From positions 4,154,001 through 4,218,000 of the forward strand of contig NZ_CP116257.1 in NCBI RefSeq assembly GCF_027947595.1: a DNA stretch of 64,000 bases. The letters are read 5' to 3'. The notes under the pieces were generated by a model. That model searched no databases and was not told the DNA's origin. It saw nothing but the letters and a program-made list of their open reading frames with translations. A program made the translations under genes and the position numbers. This document shows, piece by piece, positions 24,789 through 32,923 of this stretch (the stretch's first letter is position 1; the number at the start of each line of letters is the position of its first letter). The stretch is from Streptomyces lienomycini (GTDB taxonomy: Bacteria > Actinomycetota > Actinomycetes > Streptomycetales > Streptomycetaceae).

Positions 24789-24830
24789 CAGACCGTGCGA
24801 GAGGGCGGTGACATCGCCCCGCAGGTGGCA

Positions 24831-24966
24831 GGCCGAAGGTCTCGTTCACCCGCACCAGCAGGAACGGATCGGACAGACGATGCGGGCGGCCGAACTCGGC
24901 GATGCGGGTGGCCCGCCGCTCGTCGCCCCGGTCGCCGCCACTGTCAGCCTCGGCTGGGGCTACGCC
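24831..24966 (-). ncRNA. Possible first aptamer of the tandem yybP-ykoY pair
   Basis: Minus strand: the exact hallmark AACGAGACCTTCGGCC ends at 24831, only about 45 bp before the next aptamer. Upstream, GGCGTAGCCCC at the end of the arsR gene could be the 5' block (compare GGGGAGTAGTCCC of the 23.1-kb copy), followed by GGCTGACAGTGGCGGCGACC. The hallmark is strong; the 5' half is uncertain, so this may be a partial copy. If complete it overlaps the arsR stop by a few bases. Confidence 0.55.
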
Positions 24967-25376
24967 GGGTTCGCGCCGCTGACCGCACTGCTGCTGCCCG
25001 TCGTGGCCGTCCCGTGGCCGACAGAGGTGTCGGTCAGGCCCAGTTGCAGGTGCTCGACGTGGTACAGAGCCTGATCGAGAAGTCCGGCCACGTGGTTGTC
25101 GTAGAGCGCGTAGACGACGGAGCGGCCGTGACGGGTTCCCGTGACCAGGCCGAGGTTGCGCAGCAGGCGTAGTTGGTGGGAACAGGCGGACTGCTCCATG
25201 CCGACCTCGGCGGCCAGCTCGGTCGCCGGCAGCGGCCCCTCCCGCAGGCGGGCGAGGATCAGCAGCCTGGACGGGGTGGCCAGGGCCTGCAAGGTGGTGG
25301 CCACCCTGGCGGCATTGGCCGCGTCCAGGCGTGTGCGCGGAACGCTGTCGGCTGGCGGTTTGGCTCCGTGACCCAT
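24960..25376 (-). CDS. ArsR/SmtB-family metal-sensing repressor, NmtR-like
   Basis: A 138-residue winged-helix repressor. The HTH is LPATELAAEVGMEQSACSHQ then LRLLRNLGLVTGTRHGRSVV. The C-terminal helix YDNHVAGLLDQALYHVEHLQ carries D, H, H and H in the spacing of the Ni(II)/Co(II) sensor NmtR; there is no CxC motif of As/Cd sensors in the recognition helix. It should release DNA when Ni/Co binds. It is divergent from the P1B-4 ATPase at 25486 and is followed on its own strand by the riboswitch region and the CaCA gene. Confidence 0.9.
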   Translation of the reverse strand: MGHGAKPPADSVPRTRLDAANAARVATTLQALATPSRLLILARLREGPLPATELAAEVGMEQSACSHQLRLLRNLGLVTGTRHGRSVVYALYDNHVAGLLDQALYHVEHLQLGLTDTSVGHGTATTGSSSAVSGANPA

Positions 25377-25397
25377 GCGCCCATGGTACGACGCACC

Positions 25398-25425
25398 ATG
25401 AATTCATGAATCGATGTTCATTCAT
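25398..25425. promoter_or_regulatory. ArsR-type operator between arsR and the metal ATPase gene
   Basis: An AT-rich imperfect palindrome in otherwise GC-rich DNA, ATGAATTCATGAATCGATGT then TCATTCAT, including TGAA-N6-TTCA. Such 12-2-12 AT-rich repeats are the usual ArsR/SmtB operators. It lies 21 bp before the arsR start and about 60 bp before the ATPase start, so both could be repressed together. Confidence 0.72.
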
Positions 25426-25485
25426 TCCTGTTACGGTGGTGGTGTTGGAGCTGTCCGCTCACGTCTGCGAAGGATCCCTGGTTCG

Positions 25486-27468
25486 ATGTCTTCCACCCTG
25501 ACCCGCCCGGCGTCCGCCGGTGGCGCGGCCGTGCGTGACGCGGGCACGCCCCGGCGCCGCACGAGGATCCTCGCGCTGTCGGAGGCCCGCTGGGCGGCGG
25601 CCTCGCTGGTGCTGTTCCTGATCGCGTTGCCGCTGCACCTGCTGGGGGCGCCGGCGTGGTCCTGGGGGCCACTGTTCGCGCTCACCTACGCCACCGGCGG
25701 CTGGGAGCCCGGCTGGGCCGGATTGCGGGCCCTTCGGGAGAAGACGCTGGACGTGGACCTGCTGATGGTCGTCGCGGCGCTGGGGGCGGCGGCGATCGGT
25801 CAGGTCCTGGACGGCGCGCTGCTGATCGTCATCTTCGCCACCTCCGGCGCCCTGGAGGCGATCGCCACCGCCCGCACCGCCGACTCGGTGCGCGGCCTGC
25901 TCGACCTCGCCCCCACCACCGCGACCCGTCTGGCCGACTGCGGCACCGAGGAGACGGTCCCCACCGCGCAGTTGGCCGTGGGCGACACCGTTCTGGTGCG
26001 GCCAGGTGAGCGGATCGGCGCCGACGGCCGCATCCTGGACGGCGCGAGCGAGGTGGACCAGGCCACCATCACCGGGGAGCCCTTGCCCGTGGCCAAGCAG
26101 GAGGGCGACGAGGTGTTCGCCGGCACCCTGAACGGCACGGGCGCGTTGCGGGTGGAGGTCGAGCGCGACCCGTCCGATTCGGTGATCGCCCGGATCGTGG
26201 CCATGGTCGAGGAGGCTTCCGAGACCAAGGCGCCCACCCAGCTGTTCATCGAGAAGGTCGAGCAGCGGTACTCGATCGGGTTGGTGGCCGCCACGGTCGC
26301 GCTGTTCGTGCTGCCGCTGCTGTTCGGTGCGGCGTTGCAGCCGACACTGCTGCGGGCCATGACCTTCATGATCGTCGCCTCCCCGTGCGCGGTGGTACTG
26401 GCCACCATGCCGCCGCTGCTGTCCGCCATCGCCAACGCCGGACGCCACGGTGTGCTGGTCAAGTCCGCCGTGGTGATGGAACAGCTCGGCCAGGTCGACG
26501 CGGTGGCGCTGGACAAGACCGGCACCCTGACCGAGGGCACCCCGCGGGTGACGGACATCCACCCGCTGGCCGCCTCCGGTCTGAGCGAGGAGGAGCTGCT
26601 GCGGATCGCGGCGGCGGCCGAGCACCCCAGCGAGCACCCTCTGGCGCGCGCCGTCGTGGACGCCGCCCTCACCCGCGGCCTGATCCTCCCCGCAGGGGAG
26701 GACTTCACCTCCACCCCCGGCACCGGTGTGACGGCCACCGTCGAGGGCAAGACCGTCGCCGTCGGAAGCCCCGCACGGCTGCTGAACGGGGGTCCTGATC
26801 ATGCGGCCGCCGTGGTCGCCGCCCGGCTGGAGGACGAGGGCCGCACCGCCGTCCTGATCGAGGTCGAGAACACGCCGGTCGGGGTGCTGGGCATCGCCGA
26901 CCGGCTGCGCGAGGAGGCCGCCGCCACCGTCACCGCGCTGACCGCCCTGACCGGAACCGCGCCGGTACTGGTCACCGGCGACAACCCGCGCGCCGCCGCC
27001 CTCCTGGCGGAAGAGGTCGGCATCACCGACGTCCGCGCCGGCCTTCTCCCCCAGGACAAGGTCAACGCCGTCAAGGAACTGGAAGAGGCCGGACGCAAAG
27101 TGCTGGTGGTCGGCGACGGGGTCAACGACGCCCCCGCACTCGCCGCCGCCCACACCGGCATCGCCATGGGCCGGGCCGGCTCCGACCTCGCCCTGGAGAC
27201 CGCCGACGCCGTCGTGGTCCGCGACGAACTGGCCACCATCCCCACCGTCGTCGCACTCTCCCGCCGCGCCCGGCGCCTGGTGGTGCAGAACCTGGTCATC
27301 GCCGGGGTCTTCATCACCGGCCTGGTCATCTGGGACCTGGTCGGGACCCTTCCGCTGCCGCTCGGTGTCGCCGGACACGAGGGCTCCACCGTCGTCGTGG
27401 GCCTCAACGGCCTGCGCCTGCTGGCCGACGGTGCCTGGCGCCGCGCCCGAAGCGGAAACGCCCCGTGA
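25486..27468 (+). CDS. P1B-4-type heavy-metal efflux ATPase
   Basis: A 660-residue metal pump. It has the actuator TGEPLPV, the membrane metal site SPC (residues 299-301, VASPCAVVLATMPP) in place of CPC, the phosphorylated aspartate D343 in DKTGTLTEG, the SEHPLA motif and hinge GDGVNDAPAL. SPC together with the last-helix motif HEGSTVVVGLNGLRLL is the mark of the P1B-4 subgroup (Co2+, Fe2+, in some cases Ni2+/Zn2+). There is no N-terminal metal-binding domain, also typical. ATG 25486 follows AAGGA at about 11 nt. It is divergent from the NmtR-like repressor and its stop overlaps the next gene by 4 bp. Confidence 0.93.
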   Translation: MSSTLTRPASAGGAAVRDAGTPRRRTRILALSEARWAAASLVLFLIALPLHLLGAPAWSWGPLFALTYATGGWEPGWAGLRALREKTLDVDLLMVVAALGAAAIGQVLDGALLIVIFATSGALEAIATARTADSVRGLLDLAPTTATRLADCGTEETVPTAQLAVGDTVLVRPGERIGADGRILDGASEVDQATITGEPLPVAKQEGDEVFAGTLNGTGALRVEVERDPSDSVIARIVAMVEEASETKAPTQLFIEKVEQRYSIGLVAATVALFVLPLLFGAALQPTLLRAMTFMIVASPCAVVLATMPPLLSAIANAGRHGVLVKSAVVMEQLGQVDAVALDKTGTLTEGTPRVTDIHPLAASGLSEEELLRIAAAAEHPSEHPLARAVVDAALTRGLILPAGEDFTSTPGTGVTATVEGKTVAVGSPARLLNGGPDHAAAVVAARLEDEGRTAVLIEVENTPVGVLGIADRLREEAAATVTALTALTGTAPVLVTGDNPRAAALLAEEVGITDVRAGLLPQDKVNAVKELEEAGRKVLVVGDGVNDAPALAAAHTGIAMGRAGSDLALETADAVVVRDELATIPTVVALSRRARRLVVQNLVIAGVFITGLVIWDLVGTLPLPLGVAGHEGSTVVVGLNGLRLLADGAWRRARSGNAP

Positions 27469-27872
27469 GCCGCCGCGGCCGCAATGCCGCCCCCGCCGGC
27501 GCGGGGGCGGCCCGCTGCACGGTCACCGTCTGCCGCGGCTGCTGCTGCGGCACGGCGAAGATCCCCGGCCCGGACCACCCCGCCCAGCTCGACCAACTCC
27601 GCTCCTCCCTCGCACAGACCGCCCAGCTACGTGTCACCGGATGCCTGGACGCCTGCGAGCACGCCAACGTCATCGTCATCCAGCCCTCCGCCTCCGGCCG
27701 CGCGGCCGGAGGACGGCCCGTCTGGCTCGGCCTGGTCAACGACCGCGGCGCCGCAGACGACATCGCGGCCTGGGTCGATGCCGGAGGGCCGGGCCTGGCC
27801 GACCCTCCCGGCGTCCTCGACCTCTACGCCTTCACACCCTCCCGCCGCATCCGCCAAGCCGTCGAGCGCTGA
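27465..27872 (+). CDS. Thioredoxin-like [2Fe-2S] ferredoxin-domain protein
   Basis: A 135-residue protein. The motif CTVTVCRGCCCGT near the N-terminus and CLDACEHANV about 35 residues later are the cysteine pattern of thioredoxin-like [2Fe-2S] proteins; the first cluster has extra cysteines (C-R-G-C-C-C). GTG 27465 overlaps the ATPase stop as GTGA, so it is co-translated with a metal pump and may deliver or sense iron-sulfur or cobalt in that context (inference). No membrane segments. Confidence 0.82.
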   Translation: MSRRGRNAAPAGAGAARCTVTVCRGCCCGTAKIPGPDHPAQLDQLRSSLAQTAQLRVTGCLDACEHANVIVIQPSASGRAAGGRPVWLGLVNDRGAADDIAAWVDAGGPGLADPPGVLDLYAFTPSRRIRQAVER

Positions 27873-27883
27873 CTCATCCGATC

Positions 27884-27921
27884 CGTCACCACGTCACCGC
27901 GTCACCGCGTCACCGCGTCAC
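27884..27921. repeat. Short tandem repeat (8-9 bp, about four copies)
   Basis: Head-to-tail CGTCACCGCGTCACCGCGTC units just after the [2Fe-2S] gene. They are too short and uniform for a CRISPR and have no spacers. They begin a 600-bp gap (27873-28472). A minus-strand frame at 27950-28168 could encode 72 residues but resembles nothing I recognise; the rest of the gap shows no supported gene. Confidence 0.75.
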
Positions 27922-28472
27922 AGACCAACATCCTCTGCGCGATGGGGCGTCAGTCAGGGGAGGACAGGTGGCCGATCTGGTGGTCGGCGAGCTTCGCGCC
28001 CACCTCGGTGAGCTTCGCCCGCGCTGGCTCATGAAGTCCCGCGGCGGGCGACAACTCCGAGCCGGCCGTCGCGGTCACTGTCGTCCCTCCGGCGTCACCT
28101 CCGGTCAGGCCCTGTCCGGCGTCGTCGGCCCGCTTGTTGAAGTCCCCGTCCCGGTCGCGCTGGTCCACGAATCGCTCGCGTGGCGACGGAAGGTCGACAT
28201 CCTCGACGGAGACCGACGCGCTGACGTGCTCGCGGCCGACAGCACCCCGCCCCCTGCCTCGCTGCCGGCCGGCGGGCCCCCGCTCCCCCGAACGAGGCGT
28301 CCACGATGACGTTCTCCACCGGCGACGTACGTGGCCCGCTCGCGCGAAGGGGATGCCCGAGGGCCACGCGTCCTTCAGGTTCCGGCAATGGGAAATGCCC
28401 CCGCCTCATATATCGTCTGCCGCTGTCGGAGACCGGAATGTGTGCGGCCGTGTGTCGCTGAGGGGTGAACCC

Positions 28473-29747
28473 GTGAGCGAGCCATCGACCGCCGACAGCC
28501 CGCAGGTGGAGTTGCGGCGGACGCTCGGCGTGCCCGACGCCGTCATGATCGGGCTGGGGGCGATGATCGGTGCCGGAATCTTCGCCACGCTCGCCCCGGC
28601 GGCGCGCGCCGCCGGTTCCGGGCTGCTGATCGGTCTGGCTCTGGCGGCGGTCGTCGCCTACTGCAACGCCACCTCCTCCGCGCGGCTCGCGGCCCGCTAC
28701 CCCGCTGCCGGCGGCACGTACGTGTACGGCCGCGAGCGCCTCGGTGACTTCTGGGGCTACCTGGCGGGGTGGGCGTTCGTGGTCGGCAAGACGGCCTCCT
28801 GCGCGGCGATGGCGCTCACCGTCGGCTCGTACGTGTGGCCGGGCCAGGCGCACGCGGTCGCGGCCTGCGCAGCGGTGGCGCTGACGGCGGTGAACTACGC
28901 CGGGGTTCGAAAGTCCGCGCTGCTGACCCGGGTGGTCGTGGCCGTGGTCCTGGCGGTCCTCGCCTCCGTGGTGGTCGCCGCCCTCACCTCGGATGCGGCG
29001 GACGCGGCCCGGCTCGACGTCGGCTCCGACGCCACTGCCGGCGGGGTGCTCCAGGCGGCGGGGCTGCTGTTCTTCGCCTTCGCCGGATACGCGCGCGTCG
29101 CCACCCTGGGCGAGGAGGTCCGGGACCCGGCCATCGTCATCCCCCGGGCGATCCCGATCGCGCTGGGCATCACATTCGTCGTCTACACCGTCGTAGCGGT
29201 CTCGGTCCTGATGGTGCTGGGTCCGCACGGACTGGCCGAGGCGGCGGCGCCGCTGTCGGACGCCGCGCGGGCCGCGGGCGCCGACTGGCTGATTCCCGTC
29301 GTACGCGTCGGCGCGGCTGTCGCCGCACTCGGCTCCCTGCTCGCCCTGATCCTCGGCGTCTCCCGCACCACCCTTGCCATGAGCCGCGACCGGCACCTGC
29401 CCCATGCCCTGGCCGCCGTGCACCCGAAGTTCCGGGTTCCCCACCGCGCCGAGCTCGTCGTCGGCGCCGTCGTGGCTGTGGTGGCCGCGACGGGGGACGT
29501 GCGCGGGGCGATCGGGTTCTCCTCCTTCGGCGTCCTGGTCTACTACGCCATCGCCAACGTCTCCGCCTGGACCCTCGCCCCCGACGAGGGGCGCCCCCAC
29601 CGCATCATCCCCGCCGTGGGGCTGACCGGCTGCCTGCTCCTGGCCTTCGCGCTTCCCCTGTCCTCGGTGGTCTCCGGTGCCGCGGTGCTGGCCGTCGGTG
29701 TCGCCGCCTACGGGCTCCGGCGTGCGGTGGCAGCCCGCACGCCGTGA
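28473..29747 (+). CDS. APC-family amino acid permease
   Basis: A 424-residue transporter with twelve or so hydrophobic segments. The start of TM1 reads GVPDAVMIGLGAMIGAGIFA, the substrate-binding unwound G-x-G-A-G motif of APC transporters; TM2-3 and TM6 (LFFAFAGYARVATLGEEVRD) are also in family order. The start is GTG 28473 behind GAGGGG; the longer open frame upstream includes non-homologous sequence. It takes up amino acids or related amines by H+ symport or exchange. Standalone. Confidence 0.88.
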   Translation: MSEPSTADSPQVELRRTLGVPDAVMIGLGAMIGAGIFATLAPAARAAGSGLLIGLALAAVVAYCNATSSARLAARYPAAGGTYVYGRERLGDFWGYLAGWAFVVGKTASCAAMALTVGSYVWPGQAHAVAACAAVALTAVNYAGVRKSALLTRVVVAVVLAVLASVVVAALTSDAADAARLDVGSDATAGGVLQAAGLLFFAFAGYARVATLGEEVRDPAIVIPRAIPIALGITFVVYTVVAVSVLMVLGPHGLAEAAAPLSDAARAAGADWLIPVVRVGAAVAALGSLLALILGVSRTTLAMSRDRHLPHALAAVHPKFRVPHRAELVVGAVVAVVAATGDVRGAIGFSSFGVLVYYAIANVSAWTLAPDEGRPHRIIPAVGLTGCLLLAFALPLSSVVSGAAVLAVGVAAYGLRRAVAARTP

Positions 29748-29916
29748 CCGGGCGGCGGTCAGAGGGGTATCGATCGGCGGGTCGACGGGGTCGCGACAGC
29801 GGGTCAGAGCCCGGCGGCCGAGGCGTACGGCGCCCAGCCCCAGCGGGACGGGCACGACGGCGCCGACGAGTCCGTGGGGTGAGGCGAGCACGAAGAGCGA
29901 TCACTACGCTGCACGG

Positions 29917-30580
29917 GTGCTCTCATATGACGAGTTGACTTCACCGGAGCGTGAGTTGTGGGACGGGTTCCCCGAAGGGCGCTGCGTGGACCTGCGCACG
30001 GGTGTGCCCGAGGACGACCGCGTCGCCGGGGGTGGGCGCTGGGGCCCCGAGCGGACCGTGCGGGCCGCGGTGATCGTCGCCCTCCTGCTGGGCGCGAACA
30101 CCACGCAGCCGGGCGCCGTCGCAGGTCTGCGTCTCGCCGGGGCGCGGATATCCGGGCGCCTCAACCTGGCCGGCGCGCGGATCGCGTACGCCCTCTGGCT
30201 CGAGGACTGCTGGTTCGAGGAGTCGGTGGACCTGCTCGGAGCGTCGACCCAGACGCTCGTGATCACGGGCAGCCATGTCCCGGGCATCGAAGCCTATTCG
30301 GCCTGCGTCGAGGGAACGCTCGACCTACGACGCTCCGTAGTGCAAAGCCTCGCGTCCTCGCCCTTCAACCACGTGCGTACCGCCCTGTCGCTGAGCGACG
30401 CACGGGTGACCGGCGGCATGCTCCTCAACGGCACTGAGATCAGTGCGCCCGGAGGATGGGCCGTGGCCGCCGGCGGCCTGGTCATGGAGGGAGGCGTGAC
30501 CTGCAGGGGCGGGTTCGTAGCGCGAGGCGAAGTACGGTTGCTGGGGGCGCAGTTGCCGGGCCGGAAGATTTCAAGTCCAG
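29917..30580 (+). pseudogene. Membrane protein with pentapeptide-like repeats, 5' part, split by an IS
   Basis: GTG 29917 opens a protein starting MLSYDELTSPERELWDGFPE. Leucine/alanine-rich repeats follow, GLRLAGARISGRLNLAGARI and FEESVDLLGASTQTLVITGS, of the beta-helix kind seen in a Streptomyces family often labelled oxidoreductase or membrane-associated protein. It runs into the IS3 element at 30581 after LLGAQLPGRK. The matching 3' part resumes at 32924, so the gene is split in two by IS insertion. Function unknown. Confidence 0.75.
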
Positions 30581-30596
30581 TGAGACGGTCGTGACG

Positions 30597-31667
30597 CTAT
30601 GAGGTTTGTGGTGCGGGTTCCTGGCGCTTGGCCGGGTCGTTGATCCAGGCCGTCTGGGGTATTGCGGGTGGTCTGGGGCGGCGGCCGAAGCGTTCGGGGT
30701 GGCGGGCGTATGCCTGGGCGAGGGTGATCGCGCGCTGGTCTCGGACCTCGTCGGCGGTCCCGAAGTGGACGGAGGCGGGCGTGTGCCAGCCGATGCCCGA
30801 GTGCCGGTGCTCATGGTTGTAGTACGTGATGAACGCGTCGAACCACTCGCGTGCGTGGGCCAGCGAATCGAACCATTCGGGATAGTCCGACATGTACTTC
30901 ATGGTCTTGAACTGGGCCTCGCTGTAAGGGTTGTCGTTGGAGACCTTCGGTCTCGAGTGCGACCGCGTCACACCCAGATCGATCAGTAGTTGGGAGACCT
31001 TCTTCGACGTCATCGAGGTGCCGCGGTCCGCGTGCACGGTCTGGGGCACGATGCCGTTGCGGGCGATGGTCTCGCGGATCAATTCCCCTGCCCGCACCGC
31101 CGATTCGGCCCGCTCGACGGTATGGCCGACGATGTACCGGCTGAAGATGTCGATGATCACATAGGCGTGATACCAGACACCCTTGACCGGTCCGGCCGCC
31201 TTGGTGATGTCCCAGGTGAAGACTTGCGAGGGCCCGGTGGCAACCAGCTCGGGCACCGCTTTGGCGGGATGGGTGGCCTGCCGTCGGCGCTCGCCGGACT
31301 GATCCTGCTCGCGCAGGATCCGGTACATCGTCGAGACGGAGCAGTGGTAGCGCCCGGCATCCAGCTCGCGGGCCCAGATCTGTGCGGGTGCCAGTTCGGC
31401 GTACTCGTCGCCGTTCATCAGCTCCAGTACCGCAGTCCGCTCTTCGGCCGTCAGGGCCGATGGCTGCACCTGTGGGGCACGTTCTCTGCGTGGTGGCGGG
31501 GGCCGGAGCCGACGGTAGTGCGTGGCGCGGGAGCGGCCGGTCAGCCGGCAGGCGGCCGTGATGCCCAGCTGAGTCTCGACGCCGGTGAACGCTTCGTCCA
31601 CGACAGGGTCGGCGGCAGGCTTCAGTCCGCGCTCTCGGAGATCATGTCCAAGAGCGCGGAAGCTTTT
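30597..31667 (-). CDS. IS3-family transposase OrfB (DDE catalytic part)
   Basis: The catalytic half of an IS3 transposase, made as an OrfAB fusion. It has the HTH_21 region (ACRLTGRSRATHYRRLR), the first catalytic D in FTWDITKAAGPVKG, the second D in VHADRGTSMTSK and the E in NPYSEAQFKTMKY, ending in the helical C-terminal region (YYNHEHRHSGIGWHTPASVH). No independent start is clear; entry is from the orfA frame by -1 slippage at GGGAAAA, giving a fused product of about 469 residues. Intact from the slip to the stop. Confidence 0.9.
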   Translation of the reverse strand, partial: KSFRALGHDLRERGLKPAADPVVDEAFTGVETQLGITAACRLTGRSRATHYRRLRPPPPRRERAPQVQPSALTAEERTAVLELMNGDEYAELAPAQIWARELDAGRYHCSVSTMYRILREQDQSGERRRQATHPAKAVPELVATGPSQVFTWDITKAAGPVKGVWYHAYVIIDIFSRYIVGHTVERAESAVRAGELIRETIARNGIVPQTVHADRGTSMTSKKVSQLLIDLGVTRSHSRPKVSNDNPYSEAQFKTMKYMSDYPEWFDSLAHAREWFDAFITYYNHEHRHSGIGWHTPASVHFGTADEVRDQRAITLAQAYARHPERFGRRPRPPAIPQTAWINDPAKRQEPAPQTS

Positions 31668-32005
31668 CCCATCACCTCGAGTGCGGCCTTGTTCCGTGCC
31701 AGGTCCTTCTGCAACCGCTCCACCTGCTGGCGCAGTTTCTCGTTCTCCACCTCCGCGGCGGACTTCTTCGCACGGGCCGGGCTGGTCCGGCGGTCGACCA
31801 GGTTTTCCAGGGCCCCGGCATCCCGGGCAGCCCGCCACTCCTTGACATGCGAGTGGTAGAGCCGCTCCCGGCGCAGTACCGCACCCTTCTCGTTCCTGGG
31901 CGCGGCGTCGTACTCGGCGACGATCCGCAGCTTGTACTCCGAGGTGAAAGTGCGGCGCTTCGGCCTCGGCGCCGGGTCGGACCCGACGGGCTCTGTGCTG
32001 GGCAT
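31622..32005 (-). CDS. IS3-family OrfA (HTH protein)
   Basis: A 127-residue DNA-binding protein. HTH: RRTFTSEYKLRIVAEYDAAP, then RRERLYHSHVKEWRAARDAG, followed by a leucine-zipper-like coiled coil (ENEKLRQQVERLQKDLARNK). It binds the IS ends; the frame overlaps orfB. ATG 32005 lies only 2 bp from the nested IS5 end, so the IS5 has cut it from its original promoter and ribosome site. Confidence 0.9.
   Translation of the reverse strand: MPSTEPVGSDPAPRPKRRTFTSEYKLRIVAEYDAAPRNEKGAVLRRERLYHSHVKEWRAARDAGALENLVDRRTSPARAKKSAAEVENEKLRQQVERLQKDLARNKAALEVMGKASALLDMISESAD
31664..31670 (-). promoter_or_regulatory. Programmed -1 frameshift heptamer GGGAAAA in IS3 orfA
   Basis: Minus strand G GGA AAA in the orfA frame fits the X XXY YYZ slippery rule exactly. 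Reading back one base gives AAA AGC TTC, the start of the orfB frame (KSFRALGHD). Frame arithmetic confirms that only a -1 shift here joins orfA to orfB. Functional slippage is inferred from the family. Confidence 0.8.
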
Positions 32006-32050
32006 AAGAGGTCCTAACAGAAGTTGTTGATCATGTGACTTTCGGCTTGG

Positions 32051-32886
32051 GTGGTCGTTGGTCCGTTCGTGGGGAAACGACAGTCGCGGCCCTGGGTCGT
32101 GTCGGATGAACTGTGGTCGCTCATCGAGCCGTTGCTGCCCGTGCCGGGTCCGAAGCTGGTGGAGGGCAGGCCGCGGGTCCCGGACCGGCAGGCACTGTGC
32201 GGGATCCTGTTCGTGCTGCACACCGGCATCCAGTGGGAGTACCTGCCCCAGGAGCTGGGCTTCGGCTCGGGGATGACGTGCTGGCGGCGCCTGGCCGCCT
32301 GGAACGAAGCCGGCGTGTGGGACGGACTGCACCTGGTGCTGCTGCAGAGGCTGCGGGCCGCGAAGAAGCTCGACTGGTCCCGGGCGGTGATCGACTCCTC
32401 CCACGTACGGGCCGCTCGGCGCGGCCCAAAAGCGGGCCCAGCCCGGTCGACCGCGCACGACCGGGCAGCAAGCACCACGTCCTCACCGACGGCCAGGGCA
32501 TCCCGCTCGCGGTGTCGCTGACCGGCGGAAACCGCAACGACGTCACCCAGCTGCTGCCGCTGCTGGACAAGGTTCCGGCCGTGGCCGGCGTCGTCGGCCG
32601 GCCCAGACACCGGCCAGACGCACTCCTCGCCGACCGCGGCTACGACCACGACAAGTACCGCCGCCTGCTGCGACAGCGCGGGATCCGACCGGTCATCGCC
32701 GAACGAGGCGTCGAACACGGCTCCGGCCTGGGCGTCTTCCGCTACGTGATCGAGCGCACGATCGCCTGGCTGCACGGCTTCCGCCGACTGCGAATCCGCT
32801 GGGAACGACGCGACGACATCCACGAAGCCTTCCTCGGACTCGCCACCTGCCTCATCACCCACCGCCACGTCCAACGCCTTTGTTAG
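32051..32886 (+). CDS. IS5-family transposase made by -1 frameshift
   Basis: The first frame (32051 on) holds the N-terminal DUF4096-like domain ([20 protein letters not shown], then [20 protein letters not shown]) and the first catalytic D in [10 protein letters not shown]. At CCCAAAA (32425-32431), a G-GCC-CCA-AAA context, the zero frame fails and a -1 slip enters the second frame, [20 protein letters not shown], with the second D in [14 protein letters not shown] and the E in [20 protein letters not shown]. The stop is at 32886, 6 bp from the IS end. Both halves match a full-length transposase, so it can be functional. Confidence 0.88.
32425..32431 (+). promoter_or_regulatory. Programmed -1 frameshift heptamer CCCAAAA in the nested IS5
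   Basis: In the zero frame this is C CCA AAA, an X XXY YYZ slippery site. After a -1 slip the ribosome reads AAA AGC GGG, the start of the second transposase frame. The frame offsets of the two open frames agree with -1 and with no other simple shift. Confidence 0.78.
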
Positions 32887-32923
32887 GACCTCTAAGGGAC
32901 GGTTCTCCTGTCGTGCCCTCTCA

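Larger units (their letters stand above)
32008..32892 (+). mobile_element. IS5-family element nested in the IS3 element
   Basis: An 885-bp element with perfect 12-bp terminal repeats GAGGTCCTAACA...TGTTAGGACCTC, flanked by TAA on both sides (32005-32007 and 32893-32895), a clear target duplication. It carries one transposase in two frames. Insertion next to the IS3 orfA start shows it arrived after the IS3. Confidence 0.92.
30581..32923 (-). mobile_element. IS3-family element carrying a nested IS5 element
   Basis: Ends TGAGACGGTCGTGACG (30581) and, inverted, TGAGAGGGCACGACAG (from 32923) match at 10-11 of 16 positions. Without the nested IS5 (32008-32892) and its duplicated TAA the IS3 is about 1,455 bp, normal for the family. 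It carries orfA and orfB on the minus strand. No 3-5 bp target duplication flanks it, and the host gene halves are not in frame by simple joining, so its ends were probably altered later. Confidence 0.85.

Noticed and set aside
27884..27921. Repeat run read as a CRISPR array
   Set aside because: Units are only 8-9 bp, head to tail, without spacers, and no cas gene is present in the window.
27950..28168. A 72-residue minus-strand ORF after the metal island
   Set aside because: No ribosome site of note, no family resemblance; it may be a chance frame in high-GC DNA.
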